A DNA stretch of 64,000 nt from FEN-1350 sp964386005. GTDB taxonomy: Bacteria; Planctomycetota; Phycisphaerae; Sedimentisphaerales; Anaerohalosphaeraceae. Shown here piece by piece: positions 51,468 through 61,357 of the stretch. The notes under the pieces are model-generated. The model was not told the DNA's origin, did no database searches, and saw only the letters and a program-made list of their open reading frames with translations. The translations under genes and the position numbers were made by a program. The stretch covers positions 1 to 64,000 of the forward strand of contig CAYLSB010000010.1 in assembly GCA_964386005.1 (NCBI GenBank), written 5' to 3'. Each line of letters opens with the position of its first letter. The stretch's first letter is position 1.

Positions 51468-52835
51468 TCATTCATATCGAAGCAGTCGTACCGGACGGAC
51501 CCGCGCCGCCGCCGCCGCGGGAATCAGCGAACCAATCCCCGCCGCAAGGATCGCCGCAAGGGAAATCCACGCAACCGATTCCCAATCCACCTGATTGGGA
51601 ATACGACTGAACATGTAGGTGCTCGATTTCCATAGCTTTAAGCCGAACGCCATGCTGATCCAGCGTTCGATCGTGTTGACGTTCCGCGTGATCACATAGC
51701 CCAGAACGATTCCCAGTCCCGATCCCGCCATCCCGATCGCCAGCCCGAACGATACGTACAGCCACCCAACAGACATCGATCCCAGTCCGCAACTCTTCAG
51801 GATCGCCACATCCTTCTGTTTGGTCATCACGATCAGGTAAAAAATACAGAAGATCAGCAGAATCGTTCCCGCGCTGACCAGCCCGAAGATGCCCATCAAC
51901 ATCCGCATCTGTTTGTGATATTCGGCGATCAGTTGTGCCTGAAGTTCACGAGAGGATCGGATCCGGGCATAGTCAGCCCACAAGAGTCCCTTTTCCGCCG
52001 CCCATCGATTCCAGACGAGCTTCACGGCCCCAAGCCCGCGTTCAATATCGATATGCCTGGCCAGTCGAATCTGAATCGTATCCGCCATCGGTTTGGCATC
52101 CGGATACAGCCGGGTTGACAGCGTCTTGATCGGCAGATACACAAAATTCTGGTCCAATTCGTACATCCCCGTGAACACCACATCCGTCACCGTGAATCGA
52201 ATCGCTTTGCGGAGATACTTGGGCGGATCGCCTGGCTCTTCCCGGTCTTGGTGTCCCGACTCGGCTTTGCGAACCGTCCCCGTCGTCAGCACGACGGGGC
52301 TTCCGATCGTCTCGGTCAGAATTCCAGCGGTGTCGTATTCGTCGGTTTGATCGTCCGGCGCCGCGGCGATCCCGATCCCGATCAACCCCCCCTCTTCCGC
52401 CGGGATCGAATCCATCCCGAATCCCGCCGGTTGCGACGAATCCTTCTGCCGAAGCAGCATGTCCTTCATCGGATCCACATCGCTTCGTCCCGGCAACTCG
52501 ATCCCCCACACCTGCACCGCACGGACCTTGCCCACCCCGAGCAGAAGCAATCCCTGGGATGATAATACCGGCGTTGCCGCCGCAACATGCCGATCCGCAC
52601 GCAGGGCCGCCAGCAATCCGTCGTAATCCTCGATCTTCAAATCCGACGGGGCCGACAAAATCACGTCCCCCATGTGCCGTGCGGTGCCCGATTCAAACGC
52701 GTCGATGAATCCCGTAAACAATCCCGCCACGGTAATCAGCAGCGCGCACGACAACCCGACCGCCGCTACGCTGAGCAAAACAATCTTGCGGCTCCGCAGA
52801 TATCGTAAGGCCAGAAATACGCTGACCACATTCAT
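51468..52835 (-). CDS. LolC/LolE-type permease, second copy
   Basis: The 455-residue product has the same topology: N-terminal helix (KIVLLSVAAVGLSCALLITV), periplasmic domain with GDVILSAPSDLKIEDYDGLL, then three helices (FGLVSAGTILLIFCIFYLIV, FGLAIGMAGSGLGIVLGYVI, WISLAAILAAGIGSLIPAAA). It is paralogous to the downstream permease, and the pair would form the heterodimer served by LolD. ilvE lies beyond lolD and lysS is upstream. Confidence 0.9.
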   Translation of the reverse strand: MNVVSVFLALRYLRSRKIVLLSVAAVGLSCALLITVAGLFTGFIDAFESGTARHMGDVILSAPSDLKIEDYDGLLAALRADRHVAAATPVLSSQGLLLLGVGKVRAVQVWGIELPGRSDVDPMKDMLLRQKDSSQPAGFGMDSIPAEEGGLIGIGIAAAPDDQTDEYDTAGILTETIGSPVVLTTGTVRKAESGHQDREEPGDPPKYLRKAIRFTVTDVVFTGMYELDQNFVYLPIKTLSTRLYPDAKPMADTIQIRLARHIDIERGLGAVKLVWNRWAAEKGLLWADYARIRSSRELQAQLIAEYHKQMRMLMGIFGLVSAGTILLIFCIFYLIVMTKQKDVAILKSCGLGSMSVGWLYVSFGLAIGMAGSGLGIVLGYVITRNVNTIERWISMAFGLKLWKSSTYMFSRIPNQVDWESVAWISLAAILAAGIGSLIPAAAAARVRPVRLLRYE

Positions 52836-52985
52836 TGCTTCGCCTCGTTCGCCAATCCGTATCGATCCACCCTCGGTACCGCGGCTCGTTGGATCGTGAA
52901 TTTGAAAGAACCGGAAACCACCATCGTTTGACCCTGCACGACAGCCAAGATCGCACGGTCGCTTCGATCTGAAATATAAATTATC

Positions 52986-54470
52986 CTACTCCGGTATATC
53001 CGGAGTTTCCGGCATCGCCTCGATTTCAGCCGCGGACTTCAGCAACGGAAACAGAATCACATCCCGGATGCTCGTGGCGTTGGTCAACAACATCACCAGC
53101 CGGTCGATCCCGATCCCCAGCCCCCCCGCGGGCGGCATCCCGTACTTCAGGGCGTTGACGAAATCCTCGTCCATGGTCGCCATCGTCTCTTCCTGACCGC
53201 GAAGCTGCCGCAGGAAGTTTTCCTCCTGCACCTGCGGATCGTTCAGTTCCGTGTAGGCGTTGGCGACTTCCATCCGCCCGATAAAGAGTTCAAATCGCTC
53301 GGCAAATCGCGGATCTGTCTTGCTTTGCCGGGTCAGAGGGCACAACGCCGCGGGGTAGTCCATCACAAACGTCGGATCGACCAGATGATGTTCCACCGCT
53401 CCCTCGAAAACCTCATTGATGACCACCGCGTCGTCCATCCCCGCTTCGACGATCCCCATCGACCGGGCTTTGGCGCGCACCGCGGGCAGATCATCGATGG
53501 AACACCCCGCATAGTCCTTCAGGAGATCGGAATACTTCGCCTTCCGCCATGGCCGCGCATAATGGATCGTCAGTTCGCCGAAAGGAAGGGCCATCCCCTC
53601 GGCGTCCGTCTCGATCAGCGACGTGATCAGCGATTCGGTGATTTCCATCATGGCGTGATAATCGCCATACGCCTGGTACAACTCCATCATTGTAAATTCC
53701 GGATTGTGCCGGGTGCTGAGACCTTCGTTTCGGAAATTGCGATTGATCTCAAATACCTTTTCCATCCCCCCCACAAGAAGCCGCTTGAGAAACAACTCCG
53801 GCGCGATCCGAAGATAAAGATCCATATTCAGCGTATTATGATGCGTGATGAAGGGCCTGGCCGCCGCCCCGCCGGCGATCGCCTGCATCATCGGCGTTTC
53901 GACTTCCATAAAACCCCGCTCCTGAAGGAATCGCCGAATGCTGTCCAAAATCCGGCTCCGCCGGCGGAATCGCACCATCACATCCGGATTGGCCCACAAA
54001 TCCACATACCGCTGGCGGTATCGAAGATCGACGTCCGCCAGGCCGTGAAACTTTTCCGGGGGCGGAAGCAGGGACTTGCTCATCATTGAAAACCGATCCA
54101 CCCAGATCGTCAATTCGCCCGTTTTCGTGCGGCCCAATGTTCCTTCCGCCGAGATCAGATCGCCCAGATCCAGCAACTTGACCGCTTCCCATTGCCCCGC
54201 CAGCAACGGCTTGGTGATCCCCAGTTGGATCGTCCCCGTCCAGTCGCGAAGGGTGACAAACACCAGCTTTCCGATATCCCGTAGCAACACGATCCGGCCG
54301 GCCGCCCGGGACCTCTGGCCTTCCTGATTCTCCACATACGTCGAGCGGATCGACTCCGAAGACTCGATGCCGTCATGGCGGCCCCCGTAGGGATCGATCC
54401 CCATCTCGCGCAGACGCGCCAGTTTTTCGCGACGCTGATGCACCAGCTTATTCAAACCTGCATGCTGCAT
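52986..54470 (-). CDS. lysS: Class II lysyl-tRNA synthetase
   Basis: The product has 494 residues from ATG 54470 (MQHAGLNKLVHQRREKLARL). The OB-fold anticodon domain has RAAGRIVLLRDIGKLVFVTL. Class II motif 1 is RGFMEVETPMMQAIAGGAAA, motif 2 is VFEINRNFRNEGLSTRHNPE and motif 3 is AGGLGIGIDRLVMLLTN. It charges tRNA-Lys. It lies 19 bases downstream of the S41 protease gene and upstream of the lolE/lolC/lolD genes, an order I regard as common in Gram-negative genomes outside the enterics. Confidence 0.96.
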   Translation of the reverse strand: MQHAGLNKLVHQRREKLARLREMGIDPYGGRHDGIESSESIRSTYVENQEGQRSRAAGRIVLLRDIGKLVFVTLRDWTGTIQLGITKPLLAGQWEAVKLLDLGDLISAEGTLGRTKTGELTIWVDRFSMMSKSLLPPPEKFHGLADVDLRYRQRYVDLWANPDVMVRFRRRSRILDSIRRFLQERGFMEVETPMMQAIAGGAAARPFITHHNTLNMDLYLRIAPELFLKRLLVGGMEKVFEINRNFRNEGLSTRHNPEFTMMELYQAYGDYHAMMEITESLITSLIETDAEGMALPFGELTIHYARPWRKAKYSDLLKDYAGCSIDDLPAVRAKARSMGIVEAGMDDAVVINEVFEGAVEHHLVDPTFVMDYPAALCPLTRQSKTDPRFAERFELFIGRMEVANAYTELNDPQVQEENFLRQLRGQEETMATMDEDFVNALKYGMPPAGGLGIGIDRLVMLLTNATSIRDVILFPLLKSAAEIEAMPETPDIPE

Positions 54471-54489
54471 GGAACCGGTTCCTTGTCCC

Positions 54490-56721
54490 TTACTTCGCAA
54501 CGGGCGTCCGGGAAACGGACGGAACAAAAACCCCTTTTTGGATCATCTTGGCCTTCAACGTCAGGATTCCAACCGCCAATTGCGGATCGGACTTGATCGT
54601 TTCTTCCAGGGTGTATCGCTTGACGGGATTGAACGAATTGTCGTGATCCGCTTTGACCAGAACATCATTGGCTCGCTGGACATCGATCATCTCCCGCAAT
54701 TCGTTCAGCTTCAATTCCACCTCGACATCGGGCGCCACGCCCCAGTCCTTGCGACCGAGTTTTTCCATCACATGACGGTTCTTCACCGGCTGATCCGACG
54801 GCAGATAATAATAGGCCATCGTATATTTCATCTGTGAACCGTCGCCGGTATGAGGAACCACCACCTGAACGCTGCCTTTGCCATACGTCCGGCTGCCCAC
54901 CAGCGTCGCTCGCTTGTATTTCTCATCCTGCAAGGCGCCGGCCACGATCTCCGAAGCGCTGGCCGATTGCCCGTTAATCAAAATCACGATCGGATAATTC
55001 GGATGCGTACCCGCCTTCTGAGCGGTCTCGTAGTTGGCAAAACCCTGGCGGGGCTTGCTCTTGACGATCAGCCCGCTTTCCAGAAACAGATCGACGATCC
55101 CCGACGCGCTGACCAGATACCCGCCGGAATTGAATCGCAAGTCGATAATCAGCGCCTTGAGTCCCTTGTCCTCCATACTCTTCAGAATCCGATCGGCATC
55201 CTTGACAACGCTCTCGGTAAAATCCGTGATCCGCAGATAACCGATCCCGGCCTGGACGTTCAGAAAATGTTGCCAGGTCCCCGACGGATCGCGCTGCCAG
55301 CCGCGAATCGGGGGCACCACAATCCGCTTGCGCGTAATCGTGATATCCTCGACTTTTTTGCTGATCGCATGCCGGACCGTCAGCGTAACCTGCGTATTCT
55401 CCGGTCCGGTGATCTTGCTGACCGCACAGAAGATGCTCATCTCCTTGGTCGGTTCTCCATCCACCGCCGTGATCTCGTCGTCGGCATCCAGGCCGGAGGT
55501 ATAGGCCGGCGTATCCGGCAGCAGACTGACCACCTTCAACACCCCCGTGGCCTTGGATATTTCAATCCCGATGCCGGTAAACTGCTTGGTCATGTTCTTT
55601 TGAAAATCGCTGACCTGCCACGGCCAGATGATGTTGGTGAATGGATCCAGCGTTGCCAGCGACGATTCGGCAACCTGCGCCACAACCACTTCGCGGGGTA
55701 ATCCCAGCGTCACTTCATTGAGCGCAAGAACTTCGTCGAAAATACTCAAAAACCGGTTTTTGGAAACCGTCTTTCCCTCGGTTTTGATCGAAGCCACGAT
55801 GGCTTCGATGCCTGTGCCCCACGCGACGGCTTTGTCCGCATCGGCCGTATAGGCCAGCTTCGCCTTCGATTGGACAAGCACTTCGCCCAGAAGACGACAC
55901 CGAAGCAGCGCCTTGTTGGACATCTCGGTATAATCAATCGGGCTGACATAATACACATCCATCAAATTGATCGCTTTCAGGAACATCTCCGGCTTGATCC
56001 CCGCATGACGATCCCGGCTGGTCGCGCCGCAACTGTCGTCCTGCAGGGCAATCTCCACCGTCGCCTTTTCCATCAGCCGCTCGGCAACCTCTTTGTAGAT
56101 GGAGTTGTCCTTGAATAACTCCATCAGCCAGTAATAACAGGCGGTGTAGGCGTCGATCCATTTGCCCTCGCTTTCGAGTTGCTTACCCTTTTCCTCCGAC
56201 ATCGAAATCATTCGACGAACAAATGGATTGCGCAGCAGGGCTTCCTTCTGGATCTCGTCGGTATATTCCTGCGTTTTGATCACCGCCGCCATGATCTCGC
56301 CGATCTGATTGGGATCGGCCATGGAATCGGGCGCGATCTTTTTTTCCAGCTTTTCCAGTTCGGCCATCTGGTCGGTCAGCGCTTTGTCCCTGCGGACGTT
56401 CCGCTCCGAAACGATCGCATGATATTCGTCAATCAGAATTTCCAGCTCGGCAATCGCCGTCGATTTCTGATCGTCCGGTACGTGTTGGAGAATTTGCGAG
56501 GCCCGGGTATAATCGCCCTTGCACAACTCCGCAACCACCTGGTCTATGAGGGTCGAGGAGGATGAGACGTTCGAATTCGAAGAGGTCTCCGAAGAAGACG
56601 AATGGATGATATCCTTCGGAGGTTCGCAACCAAACAAACCTAACGACAATACGATCCCGGCGATCACTGGAAGCCAACGAGGCATTAAGATGTGCATGGT
56701 TCTCAAGGTTTTCCCTGCCAT
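54490..56721 (-). CDS. S41-family C-terminal processing protease (lipoprotein)
   Basis: The product has about 743 residues from ATG 56721, with alternatives at 56697 and 56685. A lipoprotein signal (AGIVLSLGLFGC) is followed by a Ser-rich linker, then a long helical region (about 60-330) not typical of the family. The PDZ domain has GIGIEISKATGVLKVVSLLP and TSGLDADDEITAVDGEPTKE. The protease core has LIIDLRFNSGGYLVSASGIV, INGQSASASEIVAGALQDEK (catalytic Ser) and GSRTYGKGSVQ (catalytic Lys). Such Prc/CtpA-like enzymes trim envelope proteins in the periplasm. The large N-terminal extension may bind substrates. Confidence 0.9.
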   Translation of the reverse strand: MAGKTLRTMHILMPRWLPVIAGIVLSLGLFGCEPPKDIIHSSSSETSSNSNVSSSSTLIDQVVAELCKGDYTRASQILQHVPDDQKSTAIAELEILIDEYHAIVSERNVRRDKALTDQMAELEKLEKKIAPDSMADPNQIGEIMAAVIKTQEYTDEIQKEALLRNPFVRRMISMSEEKGKQLESEGKWIDAYTACYYWLMELFKDNSIYKEVAERLMEKATVEIALQDDSCGATSRDRHAGIKPEMFLKAINLMDVYYVSPIDYTEMSNKALLRCRLLGEVLVQSKAKLAYTADADKAVAWGTGIEAIVASIKTEGKTVSKNRFLSIFDEVLALNEVTLGLPREVVVAQVAESSLATLDPFTNIIWPWQVSDFQKNMTKQFTGIGIEISKATGVLKVVSLLPDTPAYTSGLDADDEITAVDGEPTKEMSIFCAVSKITGPENTQVTLTVRHAISKKVEDITITRKRIVVPPIRGWQRDPSGTWQHFLNVQAGIGYLRITDFTESVVKDADRILKSMEDKGLKALIIDLRFNSGGYLVSASGIVDLFLESGLIVKSKPRQGFANYETAQKAGTHPNYPIVILINGQSASASEIVAGALQDEKYKRATLVGSRTYGKGSVQVVVPHTGDGSQMKYTMAYYYLPSDQPVKNRHVMEKLGRKDWGVAPDVEVELKLNELREMIDVQRANDVLVKADHDNSFNPVKRYTLEETIKSDPQLAVGILTLKAKMIQKGVFVPSVSRTPVAK

Positions 56722-56827
56722 TTCGCTTCTTTCTGAAAACTCCGACAGACCGACCCGCCCGATCGTCTCGGTCCGGCCGGTCTGACGGAACCGTTTTTGA
56801 ATAGGGATTCGATGCCGAAACCGAATC

Positions 56828-57772
56828 TTACAGACACTCGCCCGCCTTGCCCGCACAGCCCAGAACGTGCAGCTTGTGCTTGACCATCTGTTTGATCGCC
56901 TCGCGAGCCGGACCCAGATACTTGCGCGGATCAAACTCGCCGGGTTTCTCCGCGAAAACCTGGCGGATCTTGGCCGTCAGCGCCATCCGAAGATCCGTAT
57001 CGATGTTCACCTTACAGACGCCCATCTTGGAGGCCCGGGTGATGGCTTCTTCGGGAACGCCCATGGCATCCGGCATCTTGCCGCCGTACTGGTTGATCAG
57101 GTCCTTGAACTCCTTCAGGACACTGCTCGACCCGTGCATGACCAGAGGGTAGCCGGGTACCATCGTGCGGATCTTTTCGATGACATCGAAGGCCAGTTTG
57201 GGGGCGGCCTTGAACTTATAGGCTCCGTGGCTGGTCCCAATCGCCAGGGCCAGCGAGTCACAGCCGGTTCGTTTGATGAAATCGACGGCCTGATCGGGAT
57301 CGGTCAAGTGAGCGGATACATCGTCCACGCCCTTGACGTGCTCTTCAATTCCGCCGAGCTGGCCCAGCTCCGCTTCCACAACCACGCCCTTGGTGTGGGC
57401 ATAATCGACCACCTGCTTGGTCAGCTTGACATTCTCCTCATACGGATGATGCGAAGCGTCGATCATCACGGAGGTGAATCCATCCTCGACGCACTGTTTA
57501 CACAACTCGAAGGTATCGCCGTGATCCAGGTGAACGGCAATCGGGATTTGCGGATTCTCTTTGACCGCCACGTCGATGATGCCGCGCAAATAACTCATCT
57601 TGGCGTACTCGCGGGCACCCTTGCTGATCTGCAGGATCAGCGGGGCTTTCTCTTCCGCGATCGCATCGACGATGCCCTGCGTGATTTCCATGTTGTTGAC
57701 ATTGAAGGCGCCGACGGCATAGCCGTTCTTGTAGGCCATCTGAAACATTTTCTTGGTGTTGACTAAAGGCAT
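56828..57772 (-). CDS. fba: Class II fructose-bisphosphate aldolase
   Basis: The 314-residue product follows an AGGAG site. It shows GYAVGAFNVNNMEITQGIVD, IAVHLDHGDTFELCKQCVED (zinc-ligand His), SVMIDASHHPYEENVKLTKQ, DSLALAIGTSHGAYKFKAAP (zinc-ligand His) and CKVNIDTDLRMALTAKIRQV. The length and motifs fit the class IIB type. It cleaves fructose-1,6-bisphosphate in glycolysis or forms it in gluconeogenesis. The LptD-like gene ends 99 bases upstream on the same strand, so it may share its transcript. Confidence 0.95.
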   Translation of the reverse strand: MPLVNTKKMFQMAYKNGYAVGAFNVNNMEITQGIVDAIAEEKAPLILQISKGAREYAKMSYLRGIIDVAVKENPQIPIAVHLDHGDTFELCKQCVEDGFTSVMIDASHHPYEENVKLTKQVVDYAHTKGVVVEAELGQLGGIEEHVKGVDDVSAHLTDPDQAVDFIKRTGCDSLALAIGTSHGAYKFKAAPKLAFDVIEKIRTMVPGYPLVMHGSSSVLKEFKDLINQYGGKMPDAMGVPEEAITRASKMGVCKVNIDTDLRMALTAKIRQVFAEKPGEFDPRKYLGPAREAIKQMVKHKLHVLGCAGKAGECL

Positions 57773-57871
57773 ACTTTGCTCCTGACTTCTTTTCGTTTCG
57801 TTCCTCGTTTGGATTGGGGCCGATCCGACCCATCCGTTATCCGTTCCGCTGTCCGCCGGGATCGGCGGGCT

Positions 57872-60800
57872 CTACTCTTCTCGGACGGGGCTGGTCGCTC
57901 CGTAATACCGTCGGTTGCCCAGCGCCAATTCCTTAACGCCCTGCGGCCAGATACTCAACATAACCGACTGACGATCGCGGGTCCCGTCCATCGTGTACGA
58001 CAGACCGTAAAACATGCGGTGATACCTCCGCAGTAACGTCACCTCCGTACGAATGCTTTCCTCGTAATCGAAGTTGTATTCCTGGGCGAGAATGGCCGTA
58101 TAACGCTCGTTGAGATTATAGGTTAGCGCGGCCACCAGGGCATTGGAACCTTCCTCGTGAACATCGAACGGTCGGCCGGCGTCGATCACGACGGGCCGCA
58201 GGTATCGATTACCGATATAATAACTGATATCCGGAAATATATATCGCGAAACGCCGATGTTGAACTGTTGGACATACCCGCTTCGAATGTCATACGTTGT
58301 GTCGCCCAGAATCGTGGTCGTATCGCTGACGCGCCACTCGAAATCGTTGCTGATCGAATCGCGCAACGCTCCGTATTCCCCCTGCGACCGTCTCACGGCC
58401 ATCGGAATCGCCGGATGATTCCATGCCGGATCCCATGGGCCCGCCGCCGGCTCAGCATTCTCGCTGACAAACGTTGCATCGACATCAAACCGAATCCAAT
58501 CCAGTGTACGGAGTTTTTCCTGCGGCCCGCGACGCGTCTGCCACCGCTGGGACAATCCCACATTGACGATGTCGCGCAGGTCCGCCGTTTTGTCGGTGGC
58601 ATCGAATGTCGCCGCTTCCACATGAGGGGTGATGATATGCCGAAGTCCGTTGATATCCCAGAACCTCGACTTGGCGAAGGGATCGGCCTTCCAGAACATC
58701 GTCGAAGCACGAACGCCCGCCTCGCCCACCGAAACAGAGTCCTCGCGGTCGCGATCCGGCACGGTCGTTCCGTCCAGTTCCGTTCGAAAGCCCAGTTGAT
58801 CCTCGAATCCGTACGTTCCCGCGACATAGGGCACGATTTTGGCCGTGTAGATATTCATCGGCCAATCGACCTCGTTGCGGGTCGTGAAAAACGTGTAAAA
58901 TTCCTGCGGCTGGCTGCGGTCTCGGTTGGCGACGGAATGGCTCCAATCCGGAAACCGCTCGCGACCCCGTCGGAATTTCATCCGGCTGACCTGCGTATCG
59001 CTGTAGAAAGTCAACTGGTCATCCCAGAACGATTGCCCGGACCAGTGAAATTCCGCGGTCGGCAGTTCGTCCGTGGTCGTCTCGAAATCGTTGATGCGGA
59101 ACTTGCTGAGGAACGAAAAAGCCCAGTTGTCGCGGATTCGTTTCAAATGAATCAGCGTCTCCTGGGACTTGTCGAGTTCGTACTCATCGCGATACATCCA
59201 TTCGAGAAAGTTTTCATCGGACAAATACGACGTTTCGATCGTGACCTGCCAATCGTATGGCAGATACTGGCGATGGCGAAACAGAAATCGTCCGCGAACA
59301 TCCTCATCGGAATCGATGTTTTTGCGGTCGGCGGTACGGCCGAGATCGTCGGTACCCCGGTCGGTCATCACATAGCCGAGCAGTTCTCCGTAATAGGTCT
59401 CGCGCTGGTACTCGACATCCATTCCCGCGCCGATGCCTCGCTCGCTATAATAATCGACGGACAGGTTGGAATCGACGCCGGCCGGTTCGCTCCATCCCAG
59501 AAGCCGCGACAAATACCATCGAGACTCGATCGTGGTGCCGAAATCGGAATCGTTTCCCACTCGCAATCGACGAATCGGAACGTCCGGACGGGCAAAATTG
59601 GTGGCCAGCTTGGGCCAGCGAAAGATCGACGCGCTGCCGAGCTTCATCTCGATATCGTACAGCGTACCCTCAAAACTTGTCTTGTTGTCGGCCTCGGCCT
59701 GCGCCCGGGCGTCGATATGGGACGTATCCGTCAGGATCATCCGCGAAGCCGTCAACGAAATCTGCGGCAGATAAAACTCGCTGGTGGTCAGTACGATTTG
59801 TTCGGCTTCGAATGACGTTTCGGCGATCTGACGAAGCTGCTGGGCCCGCAAATACACCGGCAACTGACGCTTGGGATCGAACGTCCTCAGCTCGGCGTTG
59901 ATGGCGATGCCCTGATGTTGTTCGAAATCATAGTACATTTCGTCAGCGCGGATGGTTCGTACACCCTCGGTCATTACGATGTTGCCGCGAAAATAAATCG
60001 CGCGGACCTTACCGCTGGCCAGCACGCCGTCGGTCCGGTTTTTGGAGTCCTCGCCGAAAGCGGCTTCGTTATGAAAGACCACGGCATTGTCGGCCTGAAA
60101 CTCGATCAATCCGCTGCGATCATCTCGTTTTTGCCAGAGATAAAATCGGCCGATCACCGTCGCAACCTGGCGGCCATCCCCCATGCGTGTATTTTGAATC
60201 TGCGGCGCGGGATCCCACAGACCGGCAATGCTGACGGGATACTCCGCCGGCGTCTCCGGGGACGGGAGAGACTCGACTGTTGATGTTTCGCCGAGGGCGG
60301 ATTCATCCACCCCCGGTTCGACGGCTTCGGTTTTTTTCGTCATCGGCGCAAAAAGGTTGAACGGCGACCAGGCCTTTGTCTCCCCGGTTTTTTTGGCAAC
60401 CGTCGTCTGCGGATGATACGGTGGAACCATCGCCTCCTCGCGAATGTGCGGCTCGCTGCGAATCGGGGCCGCGGCCAGCAGGGCCCGCCGGGAAAGATCC
60501 AGTTTAACGATTTCTTCCATCGACAACGCCGTCTGCGTCTCGGCGGCGGCGAAAATTTCCCCCGTCACAAGAAATCGGGCCACCAAGGCCTGACCGCGGT
60601 TGATCACGGTATTGTCCAGGCCCGAGGTCCGTGCGGATTTGCCCTGAGAAACGTTGACGTTGTTTTCAAGATAGACGCGAACATCGTAATCCCTGGAGGC
60701 AATCCCGCGAAGTTCGCTGACACGCTTGGTGATCAGAACGACGGCGCTTTCGCTGCGGATGGCATTGTCGCCCACACTCATGGAGAATCCGTCCGGGAAA

Positions 60801-60973
60801 ACCAGAATGTGCTGCGGATCGGCATCGTCGGATTTGCAGATCTGCATTGTCTTGCCCGACAGATGCACGTCCTGTCCGGCAAAGGAAACATCCTTTGCCG
60901 GCTGAGCCGGCAACGTGGCGCTGGTCAAAAGCACTATCCAAATCGTCGTCAAGCAGCGTTTTGATCTATCCAT
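57872..60973 (-). CDS. lptD: LptD/OstA-like outer-membrane barrel protein
   Basis: The frame is open from 61315, but ATG 60973 gives a signal (LTTIWIVLLTSATLPAQ) and about 1033 residues. The first 500 residues include OstA-type beta-jellyroll strands (VVFHNEAAFGEDSKNRTDGV, YFRGNIVMTEGVRTIRADEM, YYDFEQHQGIAINAELRTFD). The C-terminal 500 residues alternate short aromatic strands typical of a large barrel (GIGAGMDVEYQRETYYGELL, HRQYLPYDWQVTIETSYLSD, YHRMFYGLSYTMDGTRDRQS). This matches the LPS-transport barrel LptD in plan, though it is longer than E. coli LptD (784). It implies LPS-like lipids in the outer membrane. A regulator gene lies upstream. Confidence 0.8.
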   Translation of the reverse strand: MDRSKRCLTTIWIVLLTSATLPAQPAKDVSFAGQDVHLSGKTMQICKSDDADPQHILVFPDGFSMSVGDNAIRSESAVVLITKRVSELRGIASRDYDVRVYLENNVNVSQGKSARTSGLDNTVINRGQALVARFLVTGEIFAAAETQTALSMEEIVKLDLSRRALLAAAPIRSEPHIREEAMVPPYHPQTTVAKKTGETKAWSPFNLFAPMTKKTEAVEPGVDESALGETSTVESLPSPETPAEYPVSIAGLWDPAPQIQNTRMGDGRQVATVIGRFYLWQKRDDRSGLIEFQADNAVVFHNEAAFGEDSKNRTDGVLASGKVRAIYFRGNIVMTEGVRTIRADEMYYDFEQHQGIAINAELRTFDPKRQLPVYLRAQQLRQIAETSFEAEQIVLTTSEFYLPQISLTASRMILTDTSHIDARAQAEADNKTSFEGTLYDIEMKLGSASIFRWPKLATNFARPDVPIRRLRVGNDSDFGTTIESRWYLSRLLGWSEPAGVDSNLSVDYYSERGIGAGMDVEYQRETYYGELLGYVMTDRGTDDLGRTADRKNIDSDEDVRGRFLFRHRQYLPYDWQVTIETSYLSDENFLEWMYRDEYELDKSQETLIHLKRIRDNWAFSFLSKFRINDFETTTDELPTAEFHWSGQSFWDDQLTFYSDTQVSRMKFRRGRERFPDWSHSVANRDRSQPQEFYTFFTTRNEVDWPMNIYTAKIVPYVAGTYGFEDQLGFRTELDGTTVPDRDREDSVSVGEAGVRASTMFWKADPFAKSRFWDINGLRHIITPHVEAATFDATDKTADLRDIVNVGLSQRWQTRRGPQEKLRTLDWIRFDVDATFVSENAEPAAGPWDPAWNHPAIPMAVRRSQGEYGALRDSISNDFEWRVSDTTTILGDTTYDIRSGYVQQFNIGVSRYIFPDISYYIGNRYLRPVVIDAGRPFDVHEEGSNALVAALTYNLNERYTAILAQEYNFDYEESIRTEVTLLRRYHRMFYGLSYTMDGTRDRQSVMLSIWPQGVKELALGNRRYYGATSPVREE

Positions 60974-61082
60974 GGATCCCAACCTGTTTTGCGATATAAC
61001 AATTGTGGGGAGCCGTAACGGACGATGCGGATACTGATCATTCCCTTGCACCGCGAGGCGATCCCTACACATTGAAAGGGTG

Positions 61083-61111
61083 ATTATAGATGTAAGCCAA
61101 ATAAAATCCAG
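61083..61111 (-). promoter_or_regulatory. Candidate promoter of the LptD-like gene
   Basis: On the minus strand CTGGAT (61111-61106) is followed after 17 bases by TATAAT (61088-61083), about 110 bases before ATG 60973. The -10 is perfect and the -35 weak. The rest of the 384-base gap (60974-61357) holds a short inverted repeat ACCGG...CCGGT (about 61189-61204) and no gene that I can support. Confidence 0.4.
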
Positions 61112-61357
61112 TAAAAACAATCGCTCCTGCCGAGAAAACCTTCGGGGGCAATTGGATGCGAGATAACCGCACGAAATAACCGGAATCACCGGCCGAAACC
61201 GGTTACATAGCGACACACGTCCGCGCCAGAATCTCGTTTCTCTGAAGTCCAACAATATTCGCTGGAAATCGATCCCGGAATCCCCTCGAAGTACCGATAA
61301 TAACCCCGCGATCAAATCGAAGAGATTGGTTTTGTTAACGGTTGTCGGACCTTTGGA

